Source: Channallabes apus
Taxonomy: Eukaryota; Chordata; Actinopteri; Siluriformes; Clariidae
Direction: 5' to 3'
Length of the DNA stretch: 64,000 bases
Assembly: GCA_030522415.1 (NCBI GenBank)
Contig: CM060109.1
Location: 2,482,641-2,546,640 of the forward strand
Below the pieces are notes generated by a model. It had not been told where the DNA came from. It was given only the letters and a program-made list of their open reading frames with translations, and searched no databases. The position numbers and the translations under genes were made by a program. Positions 22,104-33,023 of the stretch are shown here, in pieces. The first letter of the stretch is position 1; every line of letters starts with the position of its first letter.

Positions 22104-22808
22104 GCATCCTCTACTCGCCATCCTCTACCCGCCATCCTCTACTCGCCATCCTCTACTCGCCATCCACTACTCGCCATCCTCTACTCGCCATCCACTACTC
22201 GCCATCCACTACCCGCCATCCTCTACTCGCCATCCTCTACCCGCCATCCTCTACTCGCCATCCTCTACTCGCCATCCTCTACCCGCCATCCTCTACTCGC
22301 CATCCTCTACTCGCCATCCTCTACTCGCCACCCACTACTCGCCATCCTCTACTCGCCATCCTCTACTCGCCATCCACTACTCGCCATCCTCTACTCGCCA
22401 TCCTCTACCCGCCATCCTCTACTCGCCATCCTCTACTCGCCATCCTCTACTCGCCATCCTCTACTCGCCATCCTCTACTCGCCATCCTCTACTCGCCACC
22501 CACTACTCGCCATCCTCTACTCGCCATCCTCTACTCGCCATCCTCTACTCGCCATCCTCTACTCGCCATCCTCTACTCGCCATCCACTACTCGCCATCCT
22601 CTACTTGCCATCCACTACTCGCCATCCTCTACTCGCCACCCACTACTCGCCATCCTCTACTCGCCATCCTCTACTCGCCATCCTCTACTCACCATCCACT
22701 ACTCGCCATCCTCTACTCGCCATCCTCTACTCGGCATCCTCTACTCGGCATCCTCTACTCGCCATCCTCTACTCGCCATCCTCTTCTCGGCATCGTCTAC
22801 TCGGCATC
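22104..22808 (+). repeat. 14-bp minisatellite, about 50 units
   Basis: Head-to-tail units catcctctactcgc, with variants catccactactcgc and catcctctacccgc and a decayed right end (ggcatcgtctactcg). Because 14 is not a multiple of 3, all three plus frames read the same cyclic 14-residue peptide with no stop, which explains a 277-codon open frame here. Not a gene. Confidence 0.97.
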
Positions 22809-25012
22809 AGTTGCGTCTGACCACCGGACGCTTCAGAAATCCCAAAACAAATTTGCCTTATATTTTAGCAGAAGCTTTATGATTTATTTATATCATAAAT
22901 ATATGTAAAAACAGGAATCAAGCAGAGTTTTGCTTTTATACAGACGAAAAAAATGACAGAAAATTTTTGTCTTTAAAATACATCTCCAGATTAATATTCC
23001 ATTTGTGATTAATGGAAATGGCAAATACACTGTTGCATTGCTTTTCATGTTTAATCTATTTATTATTCATTTGATTAGGCAAATTGTCTTTCTCTGTGAT
23101 ACTTACAATATGAAGCATTTAACAACAAATGTAATAGTTTTACAATAACCTAAACCCATGTTATAGTTTTATTTATTTATTTATTTATTTATTTATTTTG
23201 CAGTATTTTGAAGATTTGTGACACTTGTAAGATTTTTGGGTTAAAAAAAGCATACTCAGGAATTGAACCAGCGACCTTTGGATCCACATCCTCCTCTGCA
23301 TAGTGCATAACAATGTTAATCTTTAATGTAGAAATAACAATGAAATTAGCAGTCTATAACTAGAGGGAAACAGCAAAGATGGTAATAACATTTGTATTTT
23401 TTTCTTAATTTCTTTCTCCCGCTTCTTTTCACCTCCTTCGCACAGTCAAGTAGACTATTATTCCCCAGCTTCAGCCTTAACCACTCACCTACCTCTGATG
23501 GATCACCTGTGTTTTCCACACTCATGTTATTTCCTGCTCCTGTCCCTCACAGCGTGGAGGAAATCCACCTGATCAGAGGAAATGAAGAGCAGAGCTGCTC
23601 TGTGTCTCTCAGCTGTTTGTGATGAGGAACACTGAGCACTGAGATCTAAGATAAAACTCCAGCAGAAGATTTCCTCAGATGATGATGGAGCGAGTTTCAG
23701 ATCTCTTCTTCTCAACACTTCCATCTGTCACCTCAAACACCTCAGCTTTGGTTGAGTTCTTTCCTGTTTCTTCTCAGATGTGAAATACAGCGTGTAAAAC
23801 AGCACCAGGTGTTGATTTCTCGTCCTGCTTCAACAGACAGAGGGGAAGAGAAAAAGAACGACTTTAGCACTGTTTTTTTTTTTATATTTGTGAATGATGG
23901 GAGTGTCGTCTGGCCTGTCCAGGTTTGTTTTTATTTTTCAGCTCTGGTGTGAAATGATAGTAGCTAGTGTTCTAGCTTCTGCCAGATTAGCAACGCAAAG
24001 CTAACTGTGTTAACTCGTATTATCTCGACTACGTTCTTCCTGGCTTTGCTTTTCCTCAGAAACTCTATACACAGTTAACAAGAGGTCGGTTATGACAGGA
24101 GATGATGTCACTTATAAGTAATAATGTTGTGTGCTGGAATATTAGACCACTTCAGCATCACTTCACCTACAGCTGAGGAAACACTACACACCTCTAACAG
24201 ACTCCTCCTGACGTGAGGTGCAGCATAACAGATGTATGATCCATTTAAGCCGACACTGGCGTGGTCTACATTGGTCACAGGCGAACACACACCATCACCG
24301 TCAATAGCCAATGAAAATCCTTAACTCGGGATCCTTAACTCCCCCAAGTTCGGGTCTCGGTTCATTTATTTGTTCATTCATTCGTTCATGTATGGTTTTA
24401 TGAATTAATTTCAAATAAAGAAACTACACATGCGATAAAGAAAAAACGTCTACTGTGAAGGTCACAGTCTACTTTCTCATGATTTTCTCCTACCTGTACT
24501 TTACAATAGCTAGCTCTCCAAAATACTTGGCAAAAATATATAATATTTATCATGTGCTGACGTACTGCTAGCACTTTATAACATGTTATTTTTAACATTG
24601 TCAGAATATGATCCATATCACTTTAATGCTACTTTCTGATGTGTATTTAATGTTATCCATCAGTCTGCTAGTCGACTGTTAAATTAACCATGTAAAGAAG
24701 AAAACCTCTGCTGTCTGTCTTTCATCCATGTTTATTTATTTATTTTTCTTCTTCTTCTCCTTCTGGAATGTGGACTCTTGGTCTCGTGAGAGTTGTGGTG
24801 AGAGTCTGGTGCACTCAGTTGGCCTCCGTTAGAGTGATGTGTCGGGTAGTGTACGATCTCTCACCTGCAGCAGTCCGTTAGTGTACAGTATGATCTATCA
24901 TCATAAGAAATATGGCGAGACCAGTAGTGTAGTGTATACTGCTAGTCTTTTCAGAATCTTTTAGCTCTATGTAAATCATGTACTGTAGTGTGGCATTTGA
25001 GACTTAAGGAAC
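22809..25012. other. Long stretch without a gene
   Basis: Includes a (TTTA)n tract at 23168-23200, a tRNA-SINE-like piece on the minus strand near 23250-23290 (ggaattgaaccagcgacctt), and a run of short frames without signatures. A region near 24360-24400 is rich in attcattcgttc words. Confidence 0.5.
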
Positions 25013-25518
25013 TTCCCATATGGAAATGTTTATTTAAAAACACATATGATTCTTATATGTTCCAACAGAATATTATAAGGGACATATATGTTGTAAAAAC
25101 CACATATGCAAAATGCATAATATTTATGTGTTTTCAGTCATATATGTTATATATGTCCTACACATGACTAAAGCCTTATTGATTTTTATGATGCAAAACA
25201 GATTTGATTTTTATGATTTCACAACAGTGAAAGAATGCTAATTTAATATGAATGTCCACCACATCTCTTGATATGTGTATAAAACCGAGCAGATTGCCAG
25301 TCAGTATAAGGCTGTACTTAACTCATGCCCTTGTTATCTTGTCCTAAGTGGAGCCCTATGCCTATAGTCAATCATACTGTACACTGATTTTAGTATATAC
25401 AGCTTTCCAAAATCTCAGAATGATTCTTATGCATATCATCTCCAACATAGTTAATGTCACATATACAAAAATAACCTTCTGAAGCCACTTTTTAACCCCT
25501 CATTTTTTTTAAACATGT

Positions 25519-25605
25519 TAGGTCACGTAGTGGTTAGCACTGTCGCCTTGCACCTCCAGGGTCTGGGTTCGATTCCCCGGCCAGGCTCGATTCCCGTCTC
25601 TGTGT
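25519..25605 (+). mobile_element. HAmo-like SINE head fragment
   Basis: cgtagtggttagcactgtcg then ggtctgggttcgattccccg (box A and box B) and cgtctctgtgtgcat. Nearly identical to 27125 and 54612 over this part, then broken off next to Tc1-like sequence. Confidence 0.85.
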
Positions 25606-25619
25606 GCATACTAACACAT

Positions 25620-25760
25620 GGATATGTTTTGTTTTAAACAATTCCATTGTTGCCCTTGCCTTATGTTTAGGGTTGTTGTCCTGTTTGAAGGTGAACCTGC
25701 GCCCCAGTCTCAAGTCTTTTGCAGACTCCAAGAGGTTTTCTTCCAAGATTCCCTCGTCCC
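25620..25760 (-). pseudogene. Tc1/mariner transposase fragment
   Basis: Minus-strand ILEENLLESAKDLRLG, RRFTFKQDNNPKHKARAT and MELFKTKHIHVL match the central block of teleost Tc1 transposases, including the second catalytic Asp in QDN-PKH. It covers only about 45 residues. The sequence upstream in the same frame (25760-25875) does not look like transposase, so the junction is a break. Confidence 0.85.
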
Positions 25761-26063
25761 TAAGCCGCACATAGCGCAGCTCCGCCGTTAACGGGGTTAT
25801 GCGCCTCCCAGAATACATATTTTTGTTTATAGCAACTTGAAAATGTCGAAACATGACAGTTCCTTTTTGAAGCACATTTAAGGAAAATATGTGAATATAT
25901 CACAAGACCCAATATTCGTTCCAAACCTTCCTGTTGCATGTAGAGGGGCGGCAAAATATCAAACATCAAACGGACTTTACCGCAGTGTTTAACATGAGGG
26001 AATTCACGTCGCGGCCGCATATAAGCTCAACAGAAATGTGTGTAATAGGTTAGTTCAGCGCTG

Positions 26064-26093
26064 CAATAAATAAATAAATAAATAAATAAATAA
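26064..26093. repeat. (AAAT)n microsatellite
   Basis: About eight AAAT units. Confidence 0.95.
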
Positions 26094-26484
26094 AGCAATA
26101 TGACGAGCAGATCTAAATGTAATTCCGAAAACTGGCAGTTTTAATTAATTTTCACATTTAATGTTAATCACGACAGATTTAATTTAATCGTGAAGGAGCA
26201 ATTTTTGGCAATTTATCTCAATTTTGTGGGGCATTTTTGTTTATTGTGATGGAATTATTACCATAAGCCCCCGTTAATTTCTGACCCTGTTCTCATATAT
26301 TTTATTTTATCTATATTTGACCTTTTTTTTTTCTCCCCCTGGTGCGATGAGGAATATTTCTTTCTTCTTCTTGGCAATTGTGAAAGCAGTACGCTTTTCA
26401 TTTCAGCATTTGTTTAGCATGTGTTCTGGATACTGTATAATTTTAAAGTAGCCTTTTACCTGCTTAACGTTACAAATAAGCAAG

Positions 26485-26600
26485 TCCAATACGCTGATTG
26501 GTTGCTGTTTGAATTTCTTCGCGGGATCCAATGAAAAAACAGATTACTGGCTCATTCGTACAAGCAGGAAGAGGACGGTTAAACCGCGCGCGGGCGTCGC
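26485..26600 (+). promoter_or_regulatory. Cell-cycle-promoter-like motif cluster
   Basis: In about 50 bp: ccaat (26486), inverted attgg (26498), tttgaa (CHR-like, 26509), ttcgcggga (E2F-like, 26517) and ccaat (26528), followed by a CpG-rich segment (aaaccgcgcgcgggcgtcgc). CCAAT boxes with CHR and E2F sites are the hallmark of G2/M- or S-phase-regulated vertebrate promoters. No long coding frame follows directly. Function is inference. Confidence 0.35.
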
Positions 26601-26839
26601 TTCAACAGCTCCGGATTTAATCACACACACCGTGTACTTAATTACTGAATTGAATTGTTTGCAGACATTTAAAAACAAAACAAGATATTTGGTATTTTTA
26701 AACCTAGGTCCTATTGTTCGTTAGAACAGTGAAACTGACAGTGACAAACAGGCTATGCAAAGGAAGCATACAAAGGCAAGACAACAAAGTAACCTGGTTG
26801 TTTTTGCATCTGACTATGCCCAAAACGAGGATGGCTTTA

Positions 26840-27545
26840 CTCCACTCCAAAATGAACATTTTGTCATTAATCACTTACCCCAATGTCATTCCAAACCCGT
26901 AAAAGGTTAGTTCATCTTCAGAACACAATCTAACATGTTTTGGATGAAAACTGGGAGGCTTGTCACTGTTCCATTGACTGCCAGGTAAATACCACTGTCA
27001 AGACCCCAAAAAGTATGAAGGGCATCGTCAAGTAGTCCATCTGCCATCAGTGGTTCAATCTGAATTTTCTGAAGTGACGGAAATTCTTCTTGTATGGAAA
27101 GAAATTATAAATAATGACTTCAAGGTTAGCACTGTCGCCTTGCACCTCCAGGGTCTGGGTTCGATTCCCCGGCCAGGCTCGATTCCCGTCTCTGTGTGCA
27201 TGGAGTTTGCATGTTCTCCCCGTGCTTGGTGGGTTTCCTCCGGGTACTCTGGTTTCCTCCCACAGTCCAAAGACATGCAGGTTAGGCTAATTGGCGTTCC
27301 TAAATTGACCATAGTGTGTGAATGAGTGTGTGTGTGTGAGCTCTGCGATGGATTGGCACGCTGTCCAGGGTGTACCCCGCCTCATGCCCTGAGTCTCCTG
27401 GGATAGGCTCCAGGTCCTCACGACCCTAAATACAGGATAAAGCGGTATAGAAGAAGACGACTTTATTCAACAAGTTTCTGGGTCTTGACAGTGGTATTTA
27501 TTAGGCACTCAATGGGACAGTTACAAGCCTCCCCTCCCGGTTTTC
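26840..27545. mobile_element. Palindromic teleost repeat, interrupted by a SINE
   Basis: Left arm near 26944-27014 (aaaactgggaggcttgtcac, taaataccactgtcaagacc) matches the inverse of the right arm near 27477-27545 (gggtcttgacagtggtattt, acaagcctcccctcccggtt). The left part starts with caaaatgaacattttgtcat and ccaatgtcattccaaacccg, a very common fish transposon-like sequence. A complete SINE sits between the arms. Confidence 0.65.
27122..27455 (+). mobile_element. HAmo/V-SINE-like SINE, nearly complete
   Basis: ggttagcactgtcgccttgc, ggttcgattccccggccagg, ggagtttgcatgttctcccc, gtgcttggtgggtttcctcc, cagtccaaagacatgcaggt, then gtccagggtgtaccccgcct and gataaagcggtatagaagaa at the 3' end. The first bases of box A are missing. 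A gactt repeat on both sides (near 27117 and 27459) may be a short target duplication. Confidence 0.9.
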
Positions 27546-27628
27546 AATCAATTTCAAACTCACAACTTTCTGGGATTCCATTTGGAAGCCTACTGTAGTT
27601 CCCTAAACACTAGACCACCCACCTTCCC
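27546..27628 (-). mobile_element. Degenerate tRNA-SINE fragment
   Basis: On the minus strand gggtggtctagtgtttaggg and gagtttgaaattga are decayed box A and box B regions of the 'gggtggtctagtggttag' SINE type. Confidence 0.45.
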
Positions 27629-27730
27629 CAAGCTGCTGTTGATCTGTTTAACTTGATAAGTAGTCATTAACTGTGGTCTACCTTGCTTCCTAAGAAGAGT
27701 AATTTTTTTTACTTTCATTTATTTGTCTTA

Positions 27731-27831
27731 CAGGAGCAACATTGCAAAAGTGGCCTCATGTGGTGCCCTCCAGCATTGATGCAGCCATCAATGCCAAAAT
27801 TACTGAAGTTAGAGGAAAGAAGAAAATGTAA
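27731..27831 (+). pseudogene. Terminal-exon-like sequence, possible hemopexin-like repeat
   Basis: A pyrimidine tract and cttacag splice acceptor precede a frame reading ATLQKWPHVVPSSIDAAINA then KITEVRGKKKM and a TAA stop (about 27829). The W-P...P-x-x-I-D-A-A spacing is like the start of hemopexin repeats (MMPs, hemopexin, vitronectin), but the match is short. A polyadenylation signal aataaa follows at about 27988. No upstream exon of the same protein is visible. It could equally be an exon carried by the surrounding transposon-like unit. Confidence 0.3.
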
Positions 27832-28553
27832 AAACATCCAGAAACCTTAATGCTCTTTGATGATTGATGGCCAGTGTATTCAGGGTATTTTGTTTTTCCT
27901 GGGCAAAGTTCTGTTTGCTACTAAGTTGGAATTGTAAATTACTCATGTGGTGTATGAATTGATTGTATGTCACTTTGCTTGAGTTGAAATAAAAGTGTTC
28001 CATTGCAAATTTGTATAAGTCATTGACTGAAATCATATATAATTAGTATATGCAGACATATCTTAATATTGACTTAAATTATGTATAATAATTATATGTA
28101 GATTTATAGTAATATAATTGCTGTAATATAAGGAATTAGGTGGAAACATATAAAGTTTGAAGAGCAGGAACACCATTTCCCTATTAAAACAATATGAAGT
28201 CTGTATGAAACACAAACAAAATGTAAATAAATCCTATATGAATTTTATTAGATTAGCATACAATGCAGTATAAGAACTTTACATGATTTGTATATTTTTT
28301 ACTAATACCATACATATTTGCATACTATTGTCATGTAAAACTCATAAGACTTCATACAGTTTTCATATATGACCCAAAAAATCCCCTACAAGTTTTATGT
28401 GTGCTTTTTAGTATGAAAGTGGCCATAATCGGTCTGATTTTGCATAGGACATGTATTGGGCTTATATGAAACATAGTATGTTATTCTGACCTGTTTAAGT
28501 AAGAAAGATATATGATTGCTTTATATGAATCATGCAGGTTTTTTTCATATGGG

Positions 28554-29172
28554 TTCTCAGAATGGAACTGAAGTCCTGGATCTGTGTCATGTGCTTATAT
28601 AGAAAACAAGCAGTGACTTCAGTGACTCCCTACAGCAAAAGAAAAAAAAGAGAATTATCATTACGAAAAGTTTTTATTAAAAAAAAATCTCTAAAAACTT
28701 ACTTCTGCTTGTGAAGTTTTTTTTGTAATATATATTCTTTAATACATTTTGTTTATTTTATTAAAGGGAGCTAATACATTTGAAGTGCACAGATTGTGAT
28801 TATATTGTAAAAGTTTTTTTTTCCTCTGATGCAGTATTTCTTCTTTGTGGCTTTTTCTTCCCTCAGGTGAACCACAGCTAATGATTTATTCTCCTGAAAT
28901 TCAGCGAGTGAAATAATATAACTGCACTGACTTCAATGGAATGATAACATCATGATTATACAAACTCATAAATTGAACACTTTGAACTAATGTGCGACTT
29001 TTACACCTGAGGTTGAGACTTGTATCCTGTTCCTAACATGTATCCCACCAACTCACTCGTAATCTTTTGGCAATTTCATTTATTATTGTTCATTTTAATT
29101 CTAATATAAAAGACCAACGAATAAAACACTAAGTGAGCTTATACATAACTAGCTAAAATAAACTAGCATTAG
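28554..29172. other. No recognisable feature
   Basis: AT-rich, with short A and T runs near 28640-28720 and 28810. No gene seen. Confidence 0.6.
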
Positions 29173-29173
29173 T

Positions 29174-29329
29174 CTAGCATTAAACATGCTAAAACCACAC
29201 TAGCATTAAACATGCTAAAACCACACTAGCATTAAACATGCTAAAACCACACTAGCATTAAACATGCTAAATCCACACTAGCATTAAACATGCTAAAACC
29301 ACACTAGCATTAAACATGCTAAAAACAAG
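29174..29329. repeat. 26-bp tandem repeat, six units
   Basis: Units of ctagcattaaacatgctaaa plus accaca, starting at 29174, 29200, 29226, 29252, 29278 and 29304. They are almost identical; the last is partly diverged. No spacers, so not CRISPR-like. Decayed copies continue to about 29470. Confidence 0.95.
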
Positions 29330-29976
29330 CTAACATTAGAGTAAACATGCTAAACTATGCTAGTAAAACAAGATAAAAATAATCAAACATTAAACAAACA
29401 AAGAACAAAATTACATTGGTCAATAACCTAAACAAAAACTAGCATTAAAAAGTAAACAAGATAAAAACTACGAATAAGTGTTAAACAAGATAAAAGTATA
29501 CAGAAGTATATTGTTTAATTTTTTATTTTTAGTTTTTTGCTTTATTCGTTGGTACTGAGAATAATGTATTATTATTTTAATAAGTAATAGTTTGTGTGAT
29601 TATTTTGAGAAAGATTTAAATTAAAAAAAACATTTAAAGTAGGGTTTCGGGTCTCATTGGTGAAGTTTGTGTGATGCTGACTGTTGCACATGGACTGGTT
29701 TTACTGGGTGGATAAAAACATCATAGCCATATTACAAATAAAAATAAATGAAAGAAAAAAGGAGGTCAAATTTATTAATAATTTGATGAGCAACAGGTTT
29801 GATGGACAGCACTGGGGGTAAAAATTTACGCTTAGCAACTTGTTTTAAAAAAATTCAAAAATTTAGTTCTGTTTGTTTGTACAGGAATTGAAGTTTAACT
29901 ATAAGTAAAAAGACGTAGCTCAAATCCTTAATGTAACTATAATCCTCTGTACTCTGGTTGTGAGTGTGAGAGAGGT
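29330..29976. other. No recognisable feature
   Basis: Very AT-rich. Decayed aaacatgctaaa-like words, then unassigned sequence. Confidence 0.55.
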
Positions 29977-29977
29977 G

Positions 29978-29979
<2 letters not shown>

Positions 29980-30014
<35 letters not shown>
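29980..30014. repeat. (TA)n microsatellite
   Basis: About 17 TA units. Confidence 0.97.
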
Positions 30015-30074
30015 GCGTGTAAATAAGAGAAATGATTATTCAGTGACGTGTAATGTGTTTTGTTGTCACACGCT

Positions 30075-30250
30075 CTCTGATGAAGCGCACTATATGCAGG
30101 TAATTGAATTTAGACGGCGTAAGGAGGCGAGTTCACCTTGTGTGCAGGTATTACACAACATAAAAAGCAGCGATATTAGCATGACAGCGCTATAATGAAG
30201 AGACATGCTACGCTGCGTAATGAGCGTGAACATGCTAATGAGCGCCGCTG
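30075..30250. promoter_or_regulatory. Candidate conserved non-coding block
   Basis: Non-repetitive block with atgctaatgagc (octamer/POU-like), gcgtaatgagcg, caggtaattgaattt and gatattagcatgac. High motif density, no coding potential. Only an alignment could confirm constraint. Confidence 0.25.
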
Positions 30251-30364
30251 CTCCTGCTCAGGCATCTGGAACGGAAATGGATAAATAAAATAAAATTAAA
30301 TCTATGAAATCAAAGTACCACCTGTTTCACTCTTAGCATCTCTCAGTATCAGAGTTAATTCCAT

Positions 30365-30530
30365 CCTTCAGGTTTTTTTTTTTTTTTTTTTTTTTAAATG
30401 CATACCTTTATCCTGCACTTTCTGCTAATTGCACTTCTGGTTAGACCTACAGTAAACTGCATTTCGTTGCCTTGTACTTGTACATGTGTAATGACAATAA
30501 AGTTGAATCTAATCTAATCTAATCTTAACG
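30365..30530 (+). mobile_element. LINE 3'-end fragment
   Basis: Poly-T run, then atcctgcactttctgctaat, ctgcatttcgttgccttgta, gtaatgacaataaagttgaa and three taatc repeats. This ordering (hydrophobic-coding end, 'aatttcgttg', 'aatgacaataaag', short tandem tail) is the usual 3' end of teleost L2-type LINEs. Confidence 0.7.
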
Positions 30531-30696
30531 CTGAAAAATAACTCTATTAAAATATATCTGCGTCTGCTGGACTATTTATTAATTTATTATGTGAATTTGT
30601 TTCTCCTTTTTTTAAGGGTGTTTAATGAATAAGGTCCTCTCCATACAGTAGTGTTTAATCTCACACAGCCAGTTTGTGGAGTGTGTATACAGTAGT

Positions 30697-30862
30697 CAGG
30701 TCCAGAAATTTTGGAACAAAGGTAAGTAATGTTTGGCCCCTGTACACCGCAAGATTGAATTTGAAATGAAACATACAGTATGAGTGAGGTTTATGCTTTA
30801 ATTCAAGGGGTCATAAATAATGAAACGACCTAACATTTATAGACATATTGATTGTCATTAAT
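30697..30862. mobile_element. Tc1-type MITE fragment
   Basis: gtcaggtccagaaattttgg, ttgaatttgaaatgaaac and atgctttaattcaaggggt are in the order of a widespread non-autonomous Tc1-like element in fish. One end is visible; the other has decayed. Confidence 0.65.
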
Positions 30863-32658
30863 ACTTTATTAAAGGCAACCAACATATTTTTTGTTTCCAT
30901 CATTGGATAAATCCTTACACAGGTTACTATACTTTCTAAGGTTACTATGGTTACTGTTATGTTTACCGGGTTGTTTGACAGGTACAGCAAAACAATTATT
31001 CCAGTATTTATGATCACATGACCGTATGATACAAACATGTTATCCATGTTTGTGTTCGTATTTGTCACATTTAAAAATGAACACACCTGAAAAACTTTAA
31101 TCTGAAAGAAACTAATTAGGGAGAGAAAATGAGGAGTGAAATTACACCGACTTATGGTATCTCTGTTATCACAAGCTAGCTAGCTCAGCTAAAATGCTAA
31201 GGTGGCTAACATTAATTTATACCATAATGTTACTATGCATTTGATTGAACTTCCTCACCCACACTCTATACCAGCCCATGTCGAGTCTTACACTGTAGTC
31301 ACAATGCTAGTTAGCTGGTTAGTTGGGATGAATAGCAGACGGCTAGCGGTTTGACACCTGCAATGCAGCTCAAATCATAGACTTGAATGTGTTATTATAA
31401 CTGATATGAGTTATGTATAAATTAAACCCTGTACAGTTGTTATGAATGGGAAATCTAGCTATGGAGACCAAAACTGTTTCCTGTTCAGACTGTAAACAAG
31501 TTTATTTCTGTTGAAAAGTTGAACATTTTAACATTCAATACTATATAGGGATTGACTCACTTTTAGAGCCTAGTGGTCATTCACGGAATTGCACCTTTTG
31601 GCATGTTTTCATTTTAGACTGATTTTTCAGAACCAGAGGTTTGTCGCTGGAGTTTAGTTACACCTGAAGTGTGAATACTGATATGTATAAAGTCAGAATT
31701 TAATCCTTCTGACTGTAATTAATAGTGCCGACTGTAGTGTTCAACGCTTTTAAAGCTTCATTGTGAAGAAATCAGGTAAAATAACATCATTTTAAACAAG
31801 CATCACCTCGAGTAACTAGTATTGTCTCATGTTAATCTCTCAGGTGTCCCGCGATGTCCTCTGAGCTGAAATGCTGATCCGTGTGCTACAGGAAAATGTT
31901 TCAACTTTACTTTAGAGATGTTGAACAGAACCTGATAATAAATGTCCTGCTGAAGGAACATTAATCAAGTGTAGGAGTAAAGAAGATAAAGAGTAAACTC
32001 TGAGGCATTAAAGATGCAGTGCTGGATAACAAATAGCTCTTAAAGCAGCACCGCTGCCTGAGCTCCAGGTAAACACTTCAGAGAGGCTGAATATTGTGCT
32101 GTAATGGCGAGTGTGTAGGAAAAACAGACTCAAGCACCTGCTAATGGAGACTGTACACAGCAAGGCAAAAAGAAAAACAGCTGAGGGAAAGATAGAAGGA
32201 CGGAGAGACAGGTAACAAGTCGGCGTTGATGATGTGGAACATGTGTGAACCGCGAGTGAGTTCCTGTTCTCACTTACTTTACAGCAGCAGTAAACAGCCG
32301 CCCCCCCCCCCCCCCCCAACCTGCTCTTTTAATATTCTCTCCATCCGTACAGCACCAACCATAAGACTCGCGTTTCATCCGCCTAACTGAAGCGTCCGTG
32401 ATGTCACTGAGTCGTTACCATAGTAACGGTAAGGAATAACCATAACGAGTGCATTAATGTGTACAAAGCCGTGATCGTCAGAGCTGCAGTTATAGAAAGA
32501 GGAATAAATGAGCGAGTGAATAAATCTCCACGTCTCCAGTTATCGTGAGAGTAAACGAGTGAAACGGCTTTAATTGGTTTCTCTTCAGTCGAGTCTGTTA
32601 AATATTAATAATCCATTCAGCTGGGTTTTAAAGGGCAACTGAACATTTAACCAGATTT

Positions 32659-32661
<3 letters not shown>
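30863..32661. other. Long stretch without recognisable features
   Basis: Unique sequence. A C-run lies at 32303-32317, and the frame 32008-32319 (minus) opposite it has no family signature. Confidence 0.5.

Positions 32662-32700
<39 letters not shown>
32662..32700. repeat. (CA)n microsatellite
   Basis: About 19 CA units. Confidence 0.98.
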
Positions 32701-32701
<1 letters not shown>

Positions 32702-32814
32702 TAGTGAGATGATAGTTGTGTGCTCACTCTGAGACTGAATAATGAATCAGGCTGCAGTGTGTAAATAGAAGTGTGTATTTATGGAGGCTGAAACTCTTTC
32801 CCCAGGCGGGATGT

Positions 32815-32985
32815 AAATAATGCCGGCTCTCCGGAACGTTCCGCAGGCGCTTTACCCGATCTGACACCATGATTTATCCACAACTTACAGTCCAGATTAA
32901 AGACTTTTAAAGTGGAGAGAGGACGGGGCGAGCGGGAGGAGGAGCGGCCGGCCGAAATTCATTTTAATCTTTAACTAATCAAATG
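32815..32985. promoter_or_regulatory. Candidate conserved non-coding block with a palindrome
   Basis: Contains the perfect 12-bp palindrome cggaacgttccg (32832-32843), which also fits two facing heat-shock-element half sites, then ccatgatttatccac, gtccagattaaagac and gcggccggccg. GC content is higher than the surroundings. Confidence 0.25.
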
Positions 32986-33002
32986 CACTTCGTTTTCAGA
33001 GG

Positions 33003-33023
33003 TGTGTGTGTGTGTGTGTGTGT
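33003..33023. repeat. (GT)n microsatellite, short
   Basis: About ten GT units followed by a G-rich run. Confidence 0.95.

Larger units (their letters stand above)
25015..28553. mobile_element. Candidate composite element with CCCATATG ends
   Basis: cccatatg at 25015-25022 faces catatggg at 28546-28553, with matching outer (gaac) and inner (gaaa) bases. Both ends are followed by about 150-400 bp full of short (c)atatatg/(a)catatg words, like subterminal repeats of DNA transposons. The 3.5-kb interior is patched with a SINE head, a Tc1 piece, a palindromic repeat and a full SINE, plus gene-like sequence (see 26485 and 27731). No target duplication is evident, so the boundary is tentative. Confidence 0.35.

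Noticed and set aside
22075..22908. 277-codon open frame
   Set aside because: Translation of the 14-bp minisatellite; open in all three plus frames by arithmetic, with no start context or protein family.
29174..29329. Possible CRISPR-like array
   Set aside because: Units are contiguous without spacers, and the genome is that of a vertebrate.
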